Program-made: the position numbers and the translations under genes
Shown: piece by piece, positions 18,559 to 27,360 of the stretch
Layout: every line of letters begins with the position of its first letter
How positions within the stretch are numbered: position 1 is the stretch's first letter
The notes under the pieces: generated by a model
The model's input: the letters and a program-made list of their open reading frames with translations, nothing else
The model's database searches: none
What the model was told of the DNA's origin: nothing
DNA from: JACMLD01 sp039919885
GTDB taxonomy: Bacteria > Bacteroidota > Bacteroidia > Chitinophagales > Chitinophagaceae
Reading direction: 5' to 3'
Length of the DNA: 64,000 nt
Assembly (NCBI GenBank): GCA_039919885.1
Contig: JBDSEV010000037.1
Coordinates: 38,333-102,332 of the forward strand

Positions 18559-18610
18559 ATACGAAAAATAACAAAGCCGATCCACAGGTGTGGACCGGCT
18601 TTGTTCGTAT
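18559..18610 (-). terminator. Terminator of the Gfo/Idh/MocA gene (- strand)
   Basis: The main stem pairs 18571-18579 with 18596-18604 and continues with a second 4-bp helix after one mismatch (18581-18584 with 18591-18594). An outer repeat (TACGAA at 18560-18565 with TTCGTA at 18604-18609) encloses it. A T-rich stretch follows on the - strand. Confidence 0.75.
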
Positions 18611-18631
18611 TAAAATTCTATGCTGGCGATC

Positions 18632-20062
18632 TTACATACCTAATTTCCAGCCTTCCCGGTAGGTGCGGCGCACGTACTGGTTGGCTTCATCGTAATTGGT
18701 GATCTTCATATTGGCAGCATCCCACAATAACTTTTTCCGACCCGGAAAACTGTTACCATCGGCACTCTTTGTGATATAACTCCGCAGTGCAAGGTTGCCC
18801 ATCAGGATGGTTTCTGTGAGCGGACCTGCGTAATCAAAATTAGAACTGGTTTCTGCTTTTCCGAAACCAGCAATACACGCATTCACCCATTGCAGGTAAT
18901 GCCCTTCGGGAACGCGCGCCAATGTTTGTGGCACGTTGATGTCTTTGGTTTTTGATGTAGGCAACAGTGTTGGATTGGCTCCATAACAGTCGCACATCAT
19001 TTTTCCTTTTGTACCGGTTATGATTACACCTCCGTCCGAACCACCCATTTTTTCATCCGGGCCAAGTTCATCGGGTCGCTCCGGCATAATGCCACCATCC
19101 ATCCAATATAATTTTACATCCGGCTTACCGTCTTTGCCGGGGAACTTCAGTTTAACCGAAGAAGAAATAGGACAGCTTTCCGGGTAGTAAGCGGCGTTCC
19201 ACATTTTTTCAAACACCGCCCCTTCACTGCATTCCACTTCAGAAGGATAGCCGAGGCCCACCACTTTAAATGCAGGGTCAATCAGGTGACAACCCATATC
19301 TCCCAGGGCGCCTGTTCCATAAGCCCAGTAGCCTCTCCAGTTAAACGGCAAAAATTCTTTGTGGTACGCTTCGAACTTCGCAGGTCCAAGCCATAAATCC
19401 CAATTTAATTCTTTTGGAATTTCATCAGTTCCTTTGGGGTTACCCAATCCCTGCGGCCATACTGGCCTGTTGGTCCAAACATGAATTTGGGTGGCATCAC
19501 CAATAAGTCCCGCGTTGTACCATTCGCGCATAAAACGCACGCCATCGCCGGAGGCACCCTGGTTACCCATTTGTGTAACCACTTTGTATTGCCTTGCAGC
19601 CTGTGTAAGCATACGGGCTTCATAGATATCGTGGGTCATTGGCTTCTGCACATATACATGCTTGCCTCTTTGCATGGCAGCCATGGCCGCAACCGCGTGT
19701 ACGTTGTCGGGCGTAGATACAGAAACGGCATCAATACTTTTTGCTTCTTTGTCCAGCAGCTCTCTCCAGTCTTTATAATATTTCGCTTTGGGGAAACGCT
19801 TTACGGAGTCAGCGGCCTGACGATCATCCACATCGCATAAAAAAGCAATATTGGCTTTCGGGCTTTTAGAAAACTCCCTCAGATCGCTGTTACCCTTGCC
19901 ACCTGCACCAATACCAGCTATGGTAAGCGTATCGCTTGGTGCAACAAAACCCCGGCCAAGCACATGGCGCGGAACAATAAAAAAGCTACCTGCTGCAAGC
20001 GATGCGTTGCGAATAAAACTGCGCCTGGAAGCACCTTGCTTGCTTTTTTTCATATGGCTCAT
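18632..20062 (-). CDS. Tat-exported Gfo/Idh/MocA-family oxidoreductase
   Basis: 476 residues. The N-terminus has a twin-arginine signal (SRRSFIRNASLAAGSFFIV). The Rossmann part starts with LTIAGIGAGGKGN and contains the 'VSVSTPDNVHAVAA' strand and the family phrase YVQKPMTHDIYEA, where the Lys is the usual catalytic residue. The C-terminal half is the longer version common in Bacteroidota exported members (GYWAYGTGALGDMGCHLIDP, about residues 245-270). Such enzymes typically oxidise or rearrange sugars using tightly bound NAD(P), here in the periplasm with the cofactor loaded before export. The substrate is unknown. The gene is transcribed alone. Confidence 0.93.
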   Translation of the reverse strand: MSHMKKSKQGASRRSFIRNASLAAGSFFIVPRHVLGRGFVAPSDTLTIAGIGAGGKGNSDLREFSKSPKANIAFLCDVDDRQAADSVKRFPKAKYYKDWRELLDKEAKSIDAVSVSTPDNVHAVAAMAAMQRGKHVYVQKPMTHDIYEARMLTQAARQYKVVTQMGNQGASGDGVRFMREWYNAGLIGDATQIHVWTNRPVWPQGLGNPKGTDEIPKELNWDLWLGPAKFEAYHKEFLPFNWRGYWAYGTGALGDMGCHLIDPAFKVVGLGYPSEVECSEGAVFEKMWNAAYYPESCPISSSVKLKFPGKDGKPDVKLYWMDGGIMPERPDELGPDEKMGGSDGGVIITGTKGKMMCDCYGANPTLLPTSKTKDINVPQTLARVPEGHYLQWVNACIAGFGKAETSSNFDYAGPLTETILMGNLALRSYITKSADGNSFPGRKKLLWDAANMKITNYDEANQYVRRTYREGWKLGM

Positions 20063-20133
20063 ACATACTTGAATTTAAATTTTGAATCAGACCTTTACCG
20101 GAATACAATTCAACCTACTTAATTTAAAATTTA

Positions 20134-20544
20134 TCATACCAGGTTGGCTTCGAGGCCAATGGTGGCATTCAATAATTTGCTGACGGGACAATTGGCTTTG
20201 GCATCATCTGCACATTCTTTAAATTTAGCGGCATCAATACCTGGCACTTTTGCATTGAGTACAATATTGGAAGAAGTGATAACACCATCGTCCAGTGATA
20301 TCGTAGCAGTGGCTTCCAGCGATTCTGGTGTAAAACCAGCAGCGCCCAGCACAAAACTGAGTTTCATTACAAAACAGCTGGCATGCGCGGCGCCTATCAA
20401 TTCTTCGGGGTTGGTACCAACGCCCTGTTCAAAGCGCGATTTATACGAATACTGTGTTTTGTTGAGCGTAGTACTTTGTGTAGTTACATTTCCGCTGCCT
20501 TCTTTTCCGGAACCGTTCCAAACGGCTGTTGCTGTACGTTTCAT
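20134..20544 (-). CDS. OsmC-family peroxiredoxin
   Basis: 136 residues. Two conserved Cys are present, in AAHASCFVMKLS (about residue 57) and AKANCPVSKLLNA (about 121), in the arrangement used by OsmC/Ohr proteins to reduce organic hydroperoxides. The N-terminus TATAVWNGSGKEGSGNV is typical of the OsmC rather than the Ohr subgroup. It is cytosolic, with no signal peptide. It is transcribed away from the alkyltransferase gene, so both stress genes share a 374-base divergent control region. Confidence 0.94.
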   Translation of the reverse strand: MKRTATAVWNGSGKEGSGNVTTQSTTLNKTQYSYKSRFEQGVGTNPEELIGAAHASCFVMKLSFVLGAAGFTPESLEATATISLDDGVITSSNIVLNAKVPGIDAAKFKECADDAKANCPVSKLLNATIGLEANLV

Positions 20545-20918
20545 TTGTTAAGTAATTTTATTGTTGAAAAAAATAGTGCCATAACCATGGTAACATTGGC
20601 CGGTTTTGAAAAAGTTGCTATCAGCACCGGAACAATAACGGAAGTTAGTGATTTTCCAAGGGCCAGATAGCCTTCTTGTCAATTAAAAAGCGCGTTTTGC
20701 AAACGCGGTATAAAGAGAACTGCGGCATAGATCGTCACACATTATAAAAAAGAATATTTGCCCGGCATACTGGTGATCAGATTGGTGCATTTTCCGGCGG
20801 GCCAGACCGGTCATTTTTTAAAGCAAACGCGTGGTAATGGGCGTATATGGAGAAAAAAAAAGGTAATTTTATTACAACCGTATCAACCAGTTATCAACTG
20901 AATAAAATAGGCTAAGCA
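20545..20918. other. Divergent intergenic region between osmC-like and ogt-like genes
   Basis: 374 bases without a credible gene. It holds a palindrome CGCGTTT-TGC-AAACGCG at 20691-20707 (7-bp arms) near its centre, which is a candidate operator. No full TTTG/TAnnTTTG promoter was found for either gene. Confidence 0.5.
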
Positions 20919-21416
20919 ATGCCCGAACCATATATTACCTACTACGCTTCTCCCATTGGCAATATCCGGGTGGGTTGCAATGAAACCTGCATCACCGAGG
21001 TGCATTTTATGGATGAAGCGGAGGAGCTGCCTCCTGCTCCAGGTGAAACTCCGCCGGTTTTACAAAGTTGCGTAGATGAACTTAATGAATACTTCCAGGG
21101 TACGCGCATACAATTCAACGTGCCATTTTACCAGGAGGGCACGGTTTTCCAGGAACGTGTATGGAATCAATTGATCAGTATTCCTTTTGGTAAGACCATT
21201 TCTTACTTAACACTGGCAAAACAATTAGGTGATCCCAAATGCATCCGCGCGGCTGCTGCCACCAATGGCAAAAATAAAATTGCCGTTATAGTTCCCTGTC
21301 ACCGTGTAATTGGCACCAACAAAGACCTGGTAGGTTATGCCGGCGGCGTATGGAGAAAACGTTGGTTGCTGGAAATGGAGGCCAAAATAACATACGGTGT
21401 GCAGACCTTATTTTAA
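20919..21416 (+). CDS. ogt: Methylated-DNA--protein-cysteine methyltransferase
   Basis: 165 residues. The active site IVPCHRVIG (Cys at about residue 128) is preceded by the helix-turn-helix phrase FGKTISYLTLAKQLG and the Arg finger region CIRAAAATNGKN, and followed by GYAGGVWRKRWLLEME. It transfers alkyl groups from O6-alkylguanine to its own Cys and is used once. The N-terminal domain is short and has no Ada-type zinc cysteines, so this is an Ogt-type repair enzyme rather than a regulator. The 'ogt' symbol is by family and not by synteny. Confidence 0.95.
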   Translation: MPEPYITYYASPIGNIRVGCNETCITEVHFMDEAEELPPAPGETPPVLQSCVDELNEYFQGTRIQFNVPFYQEGTVFQERVWNQLISIPFGKTISYLTLAKQLGDPKCIRAAAATNGKNKIAVIVPCHRVIGTNKDLVGYAGGVWRKRWLLEMEAKITYGVQTLF

Positions 21417-21477
21417 GCGCGCCTCACCGTACAAAAACTTCGTGTAATTGAACCGCAGTCGTTATACGAATCAATCG

Positions 21478-21969
21478 TTATGCGCTGTGTAAATCGCTGC
21501 CCGAAAACGACAACGGCAGCAGCAGGCTGGCTTTTTCAATAATAAATACTTTACCGTCCATGCCACCCAATATGAGCCTGATGGGATGGTGTACCCTTAA
21601 TTCATATTCAGCCAGGCTCTGCCGGCAAATGCCACAGGGTGCTATGGGATGATCACTTTTTACGGTAGCGCCCCGGTAGCTCACCGCCATTGATTCAATG
21701 GGCACCTGCGGATGCAATGTGGCAGCAGCAGATAGCAAGACCCTTTCTGCGCAAATACCCACCGGGTAGGAAGCGTTCTCCTGGTTGGTTCCTTTTACAA
21801 TTTCTCCGTTGATAAGGCGTGCGGCTGCACCCACATAAAAATTGGAATACGGTGCATAGGCGGCTTTGGCTGTTTCTTTTGCATGCTGCAACAGCCAGGC
21901 ATCCTCTTTATTGAGATCGTCCGCAGAATCATATATTTCGTAGCCAAATGAATAGGAAGTTTTATTCAT
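21478..21969 (-). CDS. cdd: Cytidine deaminase
   Basis: 163 residues. The zinc and catalytic motifs are CAERV (about residues 71-75, with the proton-shuttle Glu) and PCGICRQ (about 103-109), giving three Cys ligands as in small homotetrameric cytidine deaminases. APYSNFYVGAA and GTNQENASYP form the substrate loop. It converts cytidine and deoxycytidine to uridine and deoxyuridine in pyrimidine salvage. It lies 72 bases downstream of the coordinates of lepB's stop, on the same strand, and might be co-transcribed with it. Confidence 0.96.
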   Translation of the reverse strand: MNKTSYSFGYEIYDSADDLNKEDAWLLQHAKETAKAAYAPYSNFYVGAAARLINGEIVKGTNQENASYPVGICAERVLLSAAATLHPQVPIESMAVSYRGATVKSDHPIAPCGICRQSLAEYELRVHHPIRLILGGMDGKVFIIEKASLLLPLSFSGSDLHSA

Positions 21970-22041
21970 GATACCTTTTTATTAAGTTGAATTTTAAAAG
22001 ATGCTTCTTAAAGTTTGCAGCTTCCGTTTAAAATAACCCTG

Positions 22042-23583
22042 CTAGTGAATCCTGTTGAACAACCTTCTCCAACGTACACCATGTTCCCAACTCATCCAGA
22101 TAAGCCAGGCTTCGCCCACCACGTGATCTTCGGGTACAAATCCCCAAAACCGGCTGTCCTGCGATCCATGGCGGTTATCGCCCATCATCCAGTAATAATT
22201 CATTTTAAAAGTATACGCACTTGCAGCAACTCCATTGATGAACATTTTACCGTCCTGCCATCCGGATGTATTGTGCTCATACACATTGATTATCCTGCTG
22301 TAGATCGAATAATTTTCACGGGTGAGGGTTATACTGGCGCCTTTTTTTGGCACCCACAACGGCCCATAATTATCCACTACCCAACCGGTATGAATGCTGT
22401 CGTACGGAAAGCTGGTACGGCCCGGTTCCATGTGCACTTTGATGCTATTTGCAAATCCATTTTTGATCATCTTTTCCTTTGCGTCCCAGGTAAGCAGCAT
22501 GATATAACTATTTTTCCCTTTTTCGTTCCGGGGAATCAATTCAGATTTTTCATCATCCACGTCATATTCTTCTTTCATAACGGACGGGTCAATCGGCTGG
22601 CCCTTGGTCTCCACATCATAATACAATTCAGATTTTACCGGGAACGGTACCGCCGCGCCATTGATAAACAACACGCCGTCTTTAATCTGCAAAGAGTCCC
22701 CTGCAACGGCAACACAGCGCTTTACATAGTTTTCCCTTTTATCCACCGGCCTTACTACCAGCGGAAATTCATCCGGGTTCGATAAAATATACTGCTTACC
22801 AGCTTCCATATTACCATTGCCAAAACGGGTGGCAGCGGCGTAATACGGATCTGCCGATAAAAATTCTTCCTTGTTAATCATCGTATCGCCTGCAGGGAAA
22901 TTGAACACTACAATATCATTTCGCTTTACTGGGCTGGGAAACCAACGGGTGTACGGAATTTTTATCCATTCAACATAAGAGCTTTTTAAACTGCCGGGCA
23001 AGGTGGCATGTACAAAGGGAACAGATAAGGGCGTGTTCGGTATCCTTGGTCCGTATGTGAGTTTGCTTACAAAAAGAAAATCGTTGATAAGCAATGTTTT
23101 TTCCATTGACCCTGTAGGAATGGTATATGCTTCAAATACAAAAGTGCGGATAAGCGTGGCCGCAACAACGGCAAACACACCAGCATCAATCCATTCGCGC
23201 GTAGCGGACTTCTTATAATTTTTACGAACCGCTGCCGGCCCTATGAAGCGGGTGTCTTTATGCGTAGCGATGTAGGGAAAATAAAACATCGGCAGGAAGG
23301 CGGATAATGCGTGCGCACCAAGTGAAAATTTGCCAAATAATTTCACCCATTCTATAAAAATGCCCATGGTGATAAACCAACCGGCAATGGGTACCAGTTG
23401 CAGTATCGCCCAATATTTAGGCCGCTCTGCGGTTTCCTGCATTACCCAGGTATTGTAGAAAGGAACAAATGCCTTCCACCCAGGGATGCCGGCTTTTATG
23501 AATAATTTATACAATCCATAAGAAGGCAGCATAACCAGTAAAAAAGAAATCAGGTAAACAACAAATAAATCGTGTGCGGGCAT
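22042..23583 (-). CDS. lepB: Signal peptidase I
   Basis: 513 residues from ATG 23583 (an earlier in-frame ATG at 23616 adds 11 residues). The first 125 residues form an additional membrane region with about three hydrophobic helices and GIPGWKAFVPFYNTW, the DUF5684-like module known in front of Bacteroidota LepB proteins. The peptidase part then starts with its own membrane anchor (about 133-150). The catalytic Ser159 is in IPTGSMEKTL and the general-base Lys288 in NYVKRCVAVAGDSL. A long insertion follows, and the enzyme ends with MMGDNRHGSQDSRFWGFVP. It cleaves signal peptides on the periplasmic face. Large size is usual in this phylum. Confidence 0.96.
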   Translation of the reverse strand: MPAHDLFVVYLISFLLVMLPSYGLYKLFIKAGIPGWKAFVPFYNTWVMQETAERPKYWAILQLVPIAGWFITMGIFIEWVKLFGKFSLGAHALSAFLPMFYFPYIATHKDTRFIGPAAVRKNYKKSATREWIDAGVFAVVAATLIRTFVFEAYTIPTGSMEKTLLINDFLFVSKLTYGPRIPNTPLSVPFVHATLPGSLKSSYVEWIKIPYTRWFPSPVKRNDIVVFNFPAGDTMINKEEFLSADPYYAAATRFGNGNMEAGKQYILSNPDEFPLVVRPVDKRENYVKRCVAVAGDSLQIKDGVLFINGAAVPFPVKSELYYDVETKGQPIDPSVMKEEYDVDDEKSELIPRNEKGKNSYIMLLTWDAKEKMIKNGFANSIKVHMEPGRTSFPYDSIHTGWVVDNYGPLWVPKKGASITLTRENYSIYSRIINVYEHNTSGWQDGKMFINGVAASAYTFKMNYYWMMGDNRHGSQDSRFWGFVPEDHVVGEAWLIWMSWEHGVRWRRLFNRIH

Positions 23584-23604
23584 TGGTGTAATTTTAAATT
23601 CCGG

Positions 23605-23612
23605 CAAAAATA
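23605..23612 (-). promoter_or_regulatory. Candidate -7 element of lepB
   Basis: On the - strand it reads TATTTTTG (TAnnTTTG), 21 bases upstream of the ATG at 23583. This favours that start, since a transcript beginning here would leave out or nearly leave out the ATG at 23616. No -33 element is clear. Confidence 0.4.
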
Positions 23613-23849
23613 CCATTCTCCGTTATATGACACTAATATAAAAATGAGCGCATACACGGTCAAATTCAAGCTGTAAGTCGCTGTTTTACAATAAATATTA
23701 CAATCAGCCGTAAAAATATATTTTTGGTGTGGATTGTGCCGGAACCGCATGGCGCAATTTTCATTTGCCAGGCCGCAGTTATTGACGCCAGCCCGCCTGG
23801 CACGTGTTGCACCAGCGGTTGTTTTTTAAACTTCACCTAAAGTTTTTGA

Positions 23850-24725
23850 ATGCATCATTTTACCATCCGGGATGTGGAGAACCTCAGTGGCATAAAAGCC
23901 CACACCCTCCGTATATGGGAGCAACGGCATGGGCTGTGTGTCTGCAAAAGGAAAGAAAGCCAACACCGCTGCTATGATAATGAAGACTTGAAATATATCC
24001 TCCGTATTGCATATCTCTATCACAATGGCTACCGCATATCGCGCATCGCCGCGCTCTCGCCGCAGGAGCTTACCCACCTCGCTGCACAACCCATAAACAA
24101 AGACGAACACGAAGTATTGATAAACCAGCTAATGGAAGCTGGCCTCGATTATAACCACCTCCAATTTGAAAAGACGTTGCGGCAGGTGTTGAAACTGATG
24201 GGCCTGGAAAAAAGCATCGAGACAGTTATCTATCCTTTTTTTGATAAAATTGGCCTGCTTTGGATGACCGGCCATGTATTGCCCGCCCAGGAACATTTCT
24301 GCACCTACCTGGTGCAGAAATTAATCATTGGGGCGATTGAAGGATTGCCCGCCGTTGACTGCAACCAGCCCCAGCGCGTGCTGTTGTTTACCCCAAAAGG
24401 CGACATGCATGAATTGCCGCTGTTGTTTGTGCAATACATTATGAAAAAGAAAGGGATTCAGTCAATAATGCTGGGAAGAAACAGTACAACAGAGATGCTG
24501 GCATATTGCTGCAAACACCAGCCCGTTACGCACCTTTACTTTCACTTTATTACCAATTTCACCAACGGGGACGCCGCTGCATACATCCACGATTTGTCGG
24601 ATCAGTTTCCCGGCCTGCAAATATTGGCTTCCGGGCCCGCGCTGAAAACCCTGCAAGATTTTCCAGCCAATGTCCGCGTTCTTCGTTCACCCCAGGAAGT
24701 GATTGCGCTCCGGTTAAACGGCTAA
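23850..24725 (+). CDS. MerR-family regulator with cobalamin-binding-type C-terminal domains (CarH/LitR-like)
   Basis: 291 residues. The MerR winged-helix domain spans about 1-75 (FTIRDVENLSGIKAHTLRIWEQRHG). The four-helix B12-binding_2 domain (about 85-165) contains W138-x9-E148-H149, the motif that caps adenosylcobalamin in CarH-type photoreceptors. The Rossmann-like B12 domain (about 175-290) begins with VLLFTPKGDMHELPL. There the D-x-H of the lower-ligand motif is present (Asp185, His187) but the normal Gly is Pro190. In relatives the protein represses carotenoid or light-response genes in the dark and is released by light. Its stop is one base from the stop of the opposing regulator gene. 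The target is not visible here, and no carotenoid gene is in the window. Confidence 0.88.
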   Translation: MHHFTIRDVENLSGIKAHTLRIWEQRHGLCVCKRKESQHRCYDNEDLKYILRIAYLYHNGYRISRIAALSPQELTHLAAQPINKDEHEVLINQLMEAGLDYNHLQFEKTLRQVLKLMGLEKSIETVIYPFFDKIGLLWMTGHVLPAQEHFCTYLVQKLIIGAIEGLPAVDCNQPQRVLLFTPKGDMHELPLLFVQYIMKKKGIQSIMLGRNSTTEMLAYCCKHQPVTHLYFHFITNFTNGDAAAYIHDLSDQFPGLQILASGPALKTLQDFPANVRVLRSPQEVIALRLNG

Positions 24726-24726
24726 A

Positions 24727-25890
24727 TTATTTTTTAGGAATTACATTGCTAACAATATCTTCCCGGGTAATGGTTTTGCCGCTCAGGATAACCAGTCGTT
24801 CAACAACATTTCTTAATTCCCTGATATTACCACTCCAGTTATATTCTTTCAGTTCGTCCAATGCATTGGCGTCCATTCCTTTTTTTGCAATGCCATATTC
24901 CGTACAGATGTCTTCCAGGAATTTATCTGCCAGCAAAGGGATATCATCTTTCCTATCGTTGAGGGATGGAACATGGATTAGGATCACACTCAGGCGATGG
25001 TATAAATCGAGCCGGAAGTTTCTTTCATCTACTTCCTTTAACAGGTCTTTATTGGTAGCCGCTATCACGCGCACATCCACCGTAATATCCTTGTCGGCCC
25101 CCACCCTTGTTATTTTTGCTTCCTGCAACGCCCTTAATACCTTGGCCTGCGCACTCAAACTCATATCTCCAATTTCATCAAGAAAAAGTGTACCGCCGCT
25201 CGCCTGTTCAAACTTACCGATGCGTTGCTTTATGGCCGAGGTAAAGGATCCTTTTTCATGACCGAACAATTCACTTTCTATCAGTTCACTGGGTATGGCG
25301 GCACAGTTGACCTCTACCAGCGGCCCGCCTGCGCGACTGCTTTTTTCATGCAACCAACGGGCCACCAGTTCCTTGCCCACACCGTTCTCGCCGGTTATTA
25401 ACACCCTTGCTTCGGTAGGCGCCACTTTCTCAATCGTGTCTTTTATTTTTTTGATGGGCGCCGATTCGCCAATCATTTCCTGTACCCGGGCCACCTTTCG
25501 TTTCAGCACTTTTGTTTCGGTAACCAGGTTGGTCTTGTCCATCGCATTGCGGATGGTAATCAGCAAGCGGTTTAAATCGGGCGGCTTGGAGATATAATCA
25601 TATGCGCCTTTTTTTACCGCTTCCACCGCTGTCTCTATCGTACCGTGTCCTGAAATCATAATGATGGGAACGTCCGGGTTGGATTCCCTGGCTTTTTCCA
25701 GGAATTCAATGCCATCCATTTTCGGCATCTTGATATCGCACAACACCACGTCGTAGGCTTTTTCTTTAAATTTTTTCAGCGCTTCCTCGCCGTCCCCTGC
25801 CTCATCCATTTTATAACCTTCATACGAAAGTATTTCACCGAGGGTCTTGCGGATTGCCTTTTCATCATCTACTATCAGAATATTTGACAT
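24727..25890 (-). CDS. NtrC-like response regulator (receiver plus AAA+), no DNA-binding domain
   Basis: 387 residues. The receiver domain (about 1-120) has VDDEKAIRK, the phosphoacceptor Asp in VLCDIKMPKMDG (about 52) and Lys in ISKPPDLNRL. The sigma-54 AAA+ domain (about 140-385) has Walker A GENGVGKE, Walker B GGTLFLDEIGD and the Arg-finger region FRLDLYHRLSV. The sigma-54 contact loop, normally GAFTGA, reads GSFTSA. The protein ends at ITREDIVSNVIPKK, just after the AAA+ lid, so the Fis-type helix-turn-helix found in most NtrC proteins is absent. It may act from solution on sigma-54 holoenzyme. The partner kinase is not nearby. A -7 element is seen upstream (25911-25918). Confidence 0.93.
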   Translation of the reverse strand: MSNILIVDDEKAIRKTLGEILSYEGYKMDEAGDGEEALKKFKEKAYDVVLCDIKMPKMDGIEFLEKARESNPDVPIIMISGHGTIETAVEAVKKGAYDYISKPPDLNRLLITIRNAMDKTNLVTETKVLKRKVARVQEMIGESAPIKKIKDTIEKVAPTEARVLITGENGVGKELVARWLHEKSSRAGGPLVEVNCAAIPSELIESELFGHEKGSFTSAIKQRIGKFEQASGGTLFLDEIGDMSLSAQAKVLRALQEAKITRVGADKDITVDVRVIAATNKDLLKEVDERNFRLDLYHRLSVILIHVPSLNDRKDDIPLLADKFLEDICTEYGIAKKGMDANALDELKEYNWSGNIRELRNVVERLVILSGKTITREDIVSNVIPKK

Positions 25891-25910
25891 GCGGATTATT
25901 TAATGAGGGG

Positions 25911-25918
25911 CAAAAGTA
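25911..25918 (-). promoter_or_regulatory. Candidate -7 element of the NtrC-like gene
   Basis: On the - strand it reads TACTTTTG, a full TAnnTTTG match, 20 bases upstream of the ATG. No -33 TTTG was found at the usual spacing. Confidence 0.4.
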
Positions 25919-26053
25919 GACAATAAAGAAGGAAGTTTAAAGCGGAGCGGCATTTAGCCCACAGAAGCTCCACCACCGCTTTCTTTGCTATTCTTTAACA
26001 GTAAAAAGGTATGATTTTTAACCTGCCCGGCATCTTCCGGGAAAATCAACTCC

Positions 26054-26851
26054 ATGCTGTTTGTTCGCTTACTGCTAATGACAATTGCCGCTTACACGAT
26101 GCCCGCTACCCACGGAGTACCGGATGTCGCCAACGCGCATCCCAACCAAGCTCCCGGCACCAATCCTTACGCCAGCGTCGGGCTCATTCCCGTTCCCCCC
26201 GGATTTAGCCGGGTTCCGGTGCCTGGCAACTCTTTTGCCGGCTGGTTACGGAGCCTGCCACTCAAAAAAAGCAAAACGGTCTACACCTACAGCGGTGTGC
26301 AGAAACCGAACCAGTCAGCCCAGTTTGCTGTAATAGATATCAGTACCGGTGATAAAGACCTGCAACAATGTGCAGACGCGGTGATTCGGTTACGGGCGGA
26401 ATTTCTCTTTAGTCAGCAACAGTTTGCTGCCATCGACTTTGTAGATAACAACAAAACGCATTACCGACTGCCGCCTGGTGCGGCGCGGCCTGCATTTGAC
26501 CGGTACCTGCAAACCGTGTTTGCATATTGCGGTACCGCTTCGCTGGAGAAACAACTATTGCCGGTGGTTGATTTCAACCAGGTAAACGCGGGTGACGTGC
26601 TGATAAGAGGTGGTTCTCCGGGGCATGCAATGCTGGTAATGGACGTAGCGATGGATGCAAGGGGCAGCAAGGTTTACCTGCTGGCACAAAGTTACATGCC
26701 TGCGCAGGACATGCATGTTGTGTTGAATCCGGCGCGCCCCGGCAGCCCGTGGTACGCGGCAAATGACCAGACCGACATCATAACCCCTGAGTGGACGTTC
26801 CGTAAACAGCAGCTAAGAAAATGGCCATCGCACTCATATTCAAAAGATTAG
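26054..26851 (+). CDS. DUF4846 domain-containing exported protein
   Basis: 265 residues with a short signal-like N-terminus (MLFVRLLLMTIAAYTMPA). The body matches DUF4846 by its phrases: RVPVPGNSFAGWLRSLPLK, QCADAVIRLRAEFL, VFAYCGTASLEKQL, the GDVLIRGGSPGHAMLVMDVA region with a conserved His, and LAQSYMPAQDMHV. The GDVLI...GHAMLVMDVA pattern resembles NlpC/P60-like or CHAP-like folds, in which a Cys-His pair could be catalytic. Cys at CGTAS and His at GHAML are candidates, but the activity has not been shown to my knowledge. It is a single gene. Confidence 0.88.
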   Translation: MLFVRLLLMTIAAYTMPATHGVPDVANAHPNQAPGTNPYASVGLIPVPPGFSRVPVPGNSFAGWLRSLPLKKSKTVYTYSGVQKPNQSAQFAVIDISTGDKDLQQCADAVIRLRAEFLFSQQQFAAIDFVDNNKTHYRLPPGAARPAFDRYLQTVFAYCGTASLEKQLLPVVDFNQVNAGDVLIRGGSPGHAMLVMDVAMDARGSKVYLLAQSYMPAQDMHVVLNPARPGSPWYAANDQTDIITPEWTFRKQQLRKWPSHSYSKD

Positions 26852-26892
26852 AAATTGCACCTGAAATAACTGTTAAAAAAAATTTAACAACG

Positions 26893-26924
26893 CTTGACAA
26901 AGCAAAAAACACTTACTACTTTTG
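26893..26924 (+). promoter_or_regulatory. Bacteroidota-type promoter of a small membrane protein
   Basis: CTTG (26893-26896), a 20-nt spacer and TACTTTTG (26917-26924) match the consensus except one base in the -33 element. The ATG at 26958 follows 33 bases later. This supports the tiny gene as real. Confidence 0.6.
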
Positions 26925-26957
26925 TTTATATCCGTTAAAAAACTAAAACATCCTCCT

Positions 26958-27107
26958 ATGAATGTAAAGCTGATCGCGCAGCGCTCTGTCGCTGACTACA
27001 ATGTATGGCAACTGGCCGGAAGGCTGCTGTTACTCGCAGGTATCCTGATGGCATATAGTTATTGCTTCCTGCTCACCATCAAATCAATCATTAAAACATT
27101 TTCTTAA
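26958..27107 (+). CDS. 49-residue single-pass membrane protein
   Basis: A short reading frame starts at ATG 26958: MNVKLIAQRSVADYNVW, then a hydrophobic stretch (about residues 18-42, with LLLLAGILMAYSYCFLL), and a short basic tail. A clear promoter lies upstream and a bidirectional terminator downstream (27294-27341), so it is probably a true single-gene unit. No known family is recognised. Small membrane proteins of this type often modulate larger membrane complexes, but nothing here points to a partner. Confidence 0.6.
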   Translation: MNVKLIAQRSVADYNVWQLAGRLLLLAGILMAYSYCFLLTIKSIIKTFS

Positions 27108-27293
27108 ATACCGTTTCGCTCCCTGGCGAGAAGCGCGGTGCGCGGAATGCGTTCACCACATGCCATGTGTGAACGTTGGGTGATGCACCTGTACCCGCTT
27201 GTTCGATCTAAAATTTAGATGAACGCCGCGTGCTGTATCCAGTTTGTAAGCGTACAATAACACGTGCCGTTTACAGGCATAGCATGGTATGAA

Positions 27294-27341
27294 CGATAAT
27301 AAAAAACGGCCCCGTTTGCGCGGAGCCGTTTTTTATTATCG
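27294..27341. terminator. Bidirectional terminator
   Basis: A 17-bp perfect outer stem (27294-27310 with 27325-27341) has A/T-rich arms that give a U-tract on either strand. It lies between the converging small membrane gene and pdhB. The preceding 186 bases hold no recognised feature. Confidence 0.85.
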
Positions 27342-27360
27342 AATTCATCGTTCAGGATGA

